64,000 nucleotides of DNA from Neisseria subflava (GTDB taxonomy: Bacteria > Pseudomonadota > Gammaproteobacteria > Burkholderiales > Neisseriaceae), in assembly GCF_024205705.1 (NCBI RefSeq), contig NZ_CP073115.1, positions 620,001 to 684,000 of the forward strand, in the 5' to 3' direction. The notes below the pieces were generated by a model. The model ran no database searches. It was not told the origin of the DNA and saw only the letters and a list, made by a program, of their open reading frames with translations. How positions within the stretch are numbered: the stretch's first letter is position 1; each line of letters begins with the position of its first letter. The translations under genes were made by a program, and so were the position numbers. This document shows positions 60,990 through 64,000 of the stretch, piece by piece.

Positions 60990-63149
60990 TTGGGCAATTC
61001 CCGCCTGTTTCAAAACCAAACCGTCCCCGACATCGTTGCCGCCGTCTTCAAACACCACGGTTTCTCCGGCGTCGACTACCGTTTTCAAAAGAGCCGCAAC
61101 TACGCTGTACGCGAGTATGTCACCCAATATCTCGAAAGCGACTTCGACTTTATCAACCGTCTGTGTGAAGAAGAGGGTATCTGGTATGCCTTCGAACAGC
61201 ATGAACAACATGGTGACGTAGTCGTCTTCGGCGACAGTCCCGAACACTATTTGCGCAGCCAAGGCCTACCCGTTTCCTACCGACCCCATGCCGGATTGGA
61301 GAGTGTCGGTACCGAAGCACTCTTTAACTTAAGCATCCGCCACAACCCCATCGTCGAAGGCATACGTACGGCCGACTACAACTATCGCAGTGCCGATACC
61401 AACCTCTTTGCCGAAACCGACAACAAACAGTCCGAAGAATCTGCCGACAATACCGTCTTATTGGGCAAACAGCAGCACTGGGGCCTTCATCCTAAAACAA
61501 CCGACGAAGCCCAAGTTCAGACGACCCTGTTGAATGAAGCCAACCTCTGCCGCCAAACCGTTGCAGCCGGCAGCGGCAACGTCGTCTCCATGACACCGAT
61601 GAAGGTGTTCCAAACCGATGTCTCCTTCCCCGAAGCCCCCGACGGCTGGCTGGTACTTTCCATGGAACACAGCGGCAGCTGCGATACCGCCTACAGCCAC
61701 ACCTTTACCGCCATCTCCGCCCAACTCGCCTACCGTCCCGAACGCATCACCCCGCGTCCGCATATCGACGGTACCTTACCGGCACGGGTCACTGCGGCAG
61801 AAAACTGCACCTATGCCTATATCGACGATATGGGCCGCTACCGCGTCAAACTCCCGTTTGACCTGGACGAATGGAGTCCCGGCGGGGAAAGCCGTCCCGT
61901 CCGACTGGCTAAACCCTATGCCGGTCCCGAATACGGCATTCACTTCCCCTTACACGAAGGCACCGAAGTGATGCTGTCCTTCGTACAAGGTAATCCCGAC
62001 CGTCCGTATATCTCCGGTGTCATGCACGACAGTGCCCATACCGACCATATCCCTGCCGATTGGAACACAAGAAACGTTATCCGTACCTGGGCGAACAACA
62101 AACTCAGGATGGAAGACCTGCAGGGTCAGGAACACATCAAACTTGCCACCGACTATCAGAAATCCCAACTCAACCTCGGCCATATCGTCGACAGTAGCAG
62201 GGAGAAACGCGGAGAGAACGGCGAAGGCTTCGAATTGAGAACCGACGGCTGGGGCGCGGTACGGGCAGGTAAGGGCATACTCGTCAGCGCACAAAACCAG
62301 GATGCCAATGGCAAAGTACTGGATATGGACGATGCCATCGCACAGATCGAACAGGCTCTCTCCCTGGCCAAAAGCCTGAACAAAGCCGCCCAAACCGCAA
62401 ACAACCATAACACCGATGAAGAAACCCAAAGAGGCCGTCTGAAAGACGCCCTCAAAGACCTGAAAGAAGCCGGTTTGATCCAAACCGCCCCGGCCGGCAT
62501 TGCTACCGCAACCCAACAAAGCCAACTGCATACCGCCAATGAAAACATCCACCTGGTCAGCGGCAACCATACCGACATTACTGCCGGACAAAGCCTGACC
62601 GCCCATGCGGCAGAGAGTCTGAACCTGTTTGCGCAAAGCAGCGGCATCAAGGTACAGGCCAATCAGGGCAAAGTGGAAGTACAGGCACAGAATGACGAGC
62701 TGCAGCTGAATGCACTGAAGGATGCGACGTTAACCAGCAGCGCAGGGAAAGTTACCATTGCAGCGAAGGAAGAGATACTGATTACCTGCAAGGGGGCGTA
62801 TATCAAACTGAGCAACGGGGAAGTGGAAATCGGAAGTCCGAAGGTGGTGCGGGTGAGGGCACCGTTGGTGGTGGGTGGGCCAAACAGCATATTAAATAAA
62901 GTGTTTCTTCCTGTTCATCGTTACGTACAACAATTTTTATTGAAAGATGAACAAGGTAAAATTTTACCTAAGGTAAAATATGAAATATATAAAGGTGAGG
63001 AGTTACTCATTAAAGGGAAAATAGATAATGAAGGGCTAACTGCCTTTGTTGGAACTGAAAATTCAGAAAATATTAGAATTTGCATTATAGCTAAGGAAGA
63101 AAATTATGGGTGTTGTGAAAGAGCAAACGAGTCAGACATACATGTTTAA
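60990..63149 (+). pseudogene. Second vgrG, lacking its N-terminus (orphan cassette), with different C-terminal extension
   Basis: The frame (719 codons from a TTG at 60990, weak AGGAAG before it) matches the first VgrG from its residue ~121 (SRLFQ-QTVPDIVAAVFKHHG) to ~747 with few substitutions, but the first ~120 residues of the gp27-like base are missing and replaced by unrelated sequence. Such a protein should not trimerise on Hcp normally. After the shared RAPLVVG the tail differs (GPNSILNKVFLPVHRYVQQF), again a transthyretin-like adaptor (KILPKVKYEIYKGEELLIKG). Its end overlaps the metallopeptidase start by 44 bases. It could be silent, or a store of effector cassettes. An in-frame DUS lies at 62432-62443. 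Confidence 0.85.
60997..62876 (+). repeat. 1.9-kb direct repeat, copy 2 (vgrG core)
   Basis: Ungapped near-identical copy of 56892-58771; left boundary inside the vgrG base domain, right boundary at the RAPLVVG codons where the adaptor tails diverge. Confidence 0.93.
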
Positions 63150-63669
63150 TGGCAATACGGTTTTTCCAGTAGATTTGACAGTTGAGACAAAAAGAAAACT
63201 GACGAAGAATGAAGTCAATCTAGCAAAGTTAGTGTATCAAGATTCCATTCCTTACGACAAGGTATGGATAATCCAAGGAGGTCTTTTGGAGATGCCGAAT
63301 ATCTCAAACAATGCGATGACTCCATTTGGAAATATTTATCTTCCTAACCAACATTATGACAATATTTCAGACTTCACGATAAATACAAAATCAGATAATA
63401 TACGATGGTTTATACATGAAATGGCACATGTCTGGCAATATTATGCTATGGATTTAAGTGTGGCTTGCAGAGGGATTGCTCTTCAAGTAAAAGGAGGATA
63501 TGATTCTGATGCAAAGGCTTATGTATATGATTTATTTGGATCAGATGCAAAAAAGGAGTTTAAAGATTTTAATATTGAGCAGCAAGCACAAATAATTGCT
63601 CACTATTTTTGGGTAAAACATTATCCAACAACAGCAAAAAGCTATTTGTCGTATTTTCTAATTAGGTAA
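63106..63669 (+). CDS. Predicted T6SS effector: HExxH zinc metallopeptidase-like protein
   Basis: A 187-residue protein with a zincin motif HEMAHVWQY (His104, Glu105, His108) and a downstream NIEQQAQIIAHYF (Glu158), fitting a gluzincin-like HExxH...E site. This HEMxHVWQ...EQQA pattern is found in small Vgr-associated proteins. No signal peptide. Shine-Dalgarno AAGGA lies inside the end of the second vgrG; the 44-base overlap in another frame indicates coupling. AT-rich. It could cut peptides or peptidoglycan stems in a target cell; function is inferred. No immunity gene is visible after it within the window. Confidence 0.7.
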   Translation: MGVVKEQTSQTYMFNGNTVFPVDLTVETKRKLTKNEVNLAKLVYQDSIPYDKVWIIQGGLLEMPNISNNAMTPFGNIYLPNQHYDNISDFTINTKSDNIRWFIHEMAHVWQYYAMDLSVACRGIALQVKGGYDSDAKAYVYDLFGSDAKKEFKDFNIEQQAQIIAHYFWVKHYPTTAKSYLSYFLIR

Positions 63670-64000
63670 CAACAAAATCGAAAGTATATTTTGAGGAATT
63701 TTTTGATAAATCCTAAAAATAAAATTCTCAAATCTATACACTGGGGGAAAAATTATCGATAGAAGATTTGATGAAATTTAATATTATGGGTATCTTAAAT
63801 AACCAAAGGTATCCATAGTACAGTATAAATTATCTTTATAAGAAAATTGTTAAATGCAATAACAATAAGAGCAAACTGATCGAGCTATATCCATCGAGCT
63901 ATATCCTAGGAAGTTTACTGCTTGAAATGTAATTTAATTAGTATAAATATAATTTCTTTTAAACTCAATAGGTTAAATTCAAATGGAATTGGAAAGATCT
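63670..64000. other. AT-rich end of the window, no gene seen
   Basis: 331 bases with only very short frames. A 14-bp tandem duplication (ATCGAGCTATATCC, 63879-63906) is present. No DUS. An immunity gene for the metallopeptidase may begin beyond the right edge. Confidence 0.5.
63879..63906 (+). repeat. Tandem 14-bp duplication
   Basis: ATCGAGCTATATCC twice back to back in gene-free AT-rich DNA. Confidence 0.85.

Noticed and set aside
59780..64000. Insertion sequences or phage genes around the vgrG island
   Set aside because: No transposase, integrase, inverted terminal repeats or tRNA-end duplication was found in this stretch.

Overview
The window looks like chromosomal DNA of a commensal Neisseria. 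The 12-mer AGGCCGTCTGAA (the AG dialect of the neisserial DNA uptake sequence, DUS) occurs dozens of times, often as head-to-head pairs that form terminators. Most genes match the neisserial core (putA/putP, relA, hemO-hmbR, cysE, grpE, dnaK, parE, aroG). The AG dialect, instead of ATGCCGTCTGAA, and a chromosomal type VI secretion (T6SS) vgrG locus fit the N. subflava/flavescens group better than meningococcus or gonococcus. The species call is inference.

Layout. 1-5 kb: proline catabolism (putA cut by the left edge, putP) and a formate/nitrite channel. 5-12 kb: relA, grxB and the pqiABC envelope-transport operon, on the minus strand except grxB. 12-15 kb: hemO and the haemoglobin receptor hmbR. 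15-24 kb: a short MnmC-type oxidoreductase, a secreted phosphatase, cysE, grpE and dnaK with sigma-32-like promoters, a His/Lys-rich exported peptide, a DUF2868 membrane protein and tRNA-Leu. 24-30 kb: ribA, tRNA-Val, tRNA-Asp, parE, an AT-rich two-gene Septu-type defence module (ptuA/ptuB) and rppH. 30-43 kb: a polyamine-binding lipoprotein, an ACT/PFL pair, yjgR, bcr, murI, an AT-rich orphan gene, xthA, an ArsR-type regulator, yejA, yihY and a WrbA-like flavoprotein. 44-54 kb: two TonB-dependent receptors, hmuTUV, a natural HutW-HutX fusion and a ChuY-like reductase. 54-56 kb: aroG and a DUF2459 protein. 56-64 kb: a T6SS effector island.

How the genes work together. Haem and iron capture dominates. 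HmbR and a second haem-type receptor would move haem across the outer membrane, HmuTUV across the inner membrane. Two degradation routes follow: oxygen-dependent HemO, and an oxygen-independent radical-SAM route (HutW-HutX plus ChuY-like). Fur-box-like sequences precede hmbR, the second receptor and hutWX.

The most unusual region is 56.5-63.7 kb. A full-length VgrG with a variable C-terminal extension is followed by a peptidoglycan-amidase-like effector and two candidate immunity genes. Then comes a second vgrG lacking its first ~120 codons but otherwise nearly identical over 1.9 kb, with a different C-terminal extension and a different downstream gene, a predicted HExxH metallopeptidase. This looks like an active vgrG followed by an orphan effector cassette that homologous recombination could bring into use.
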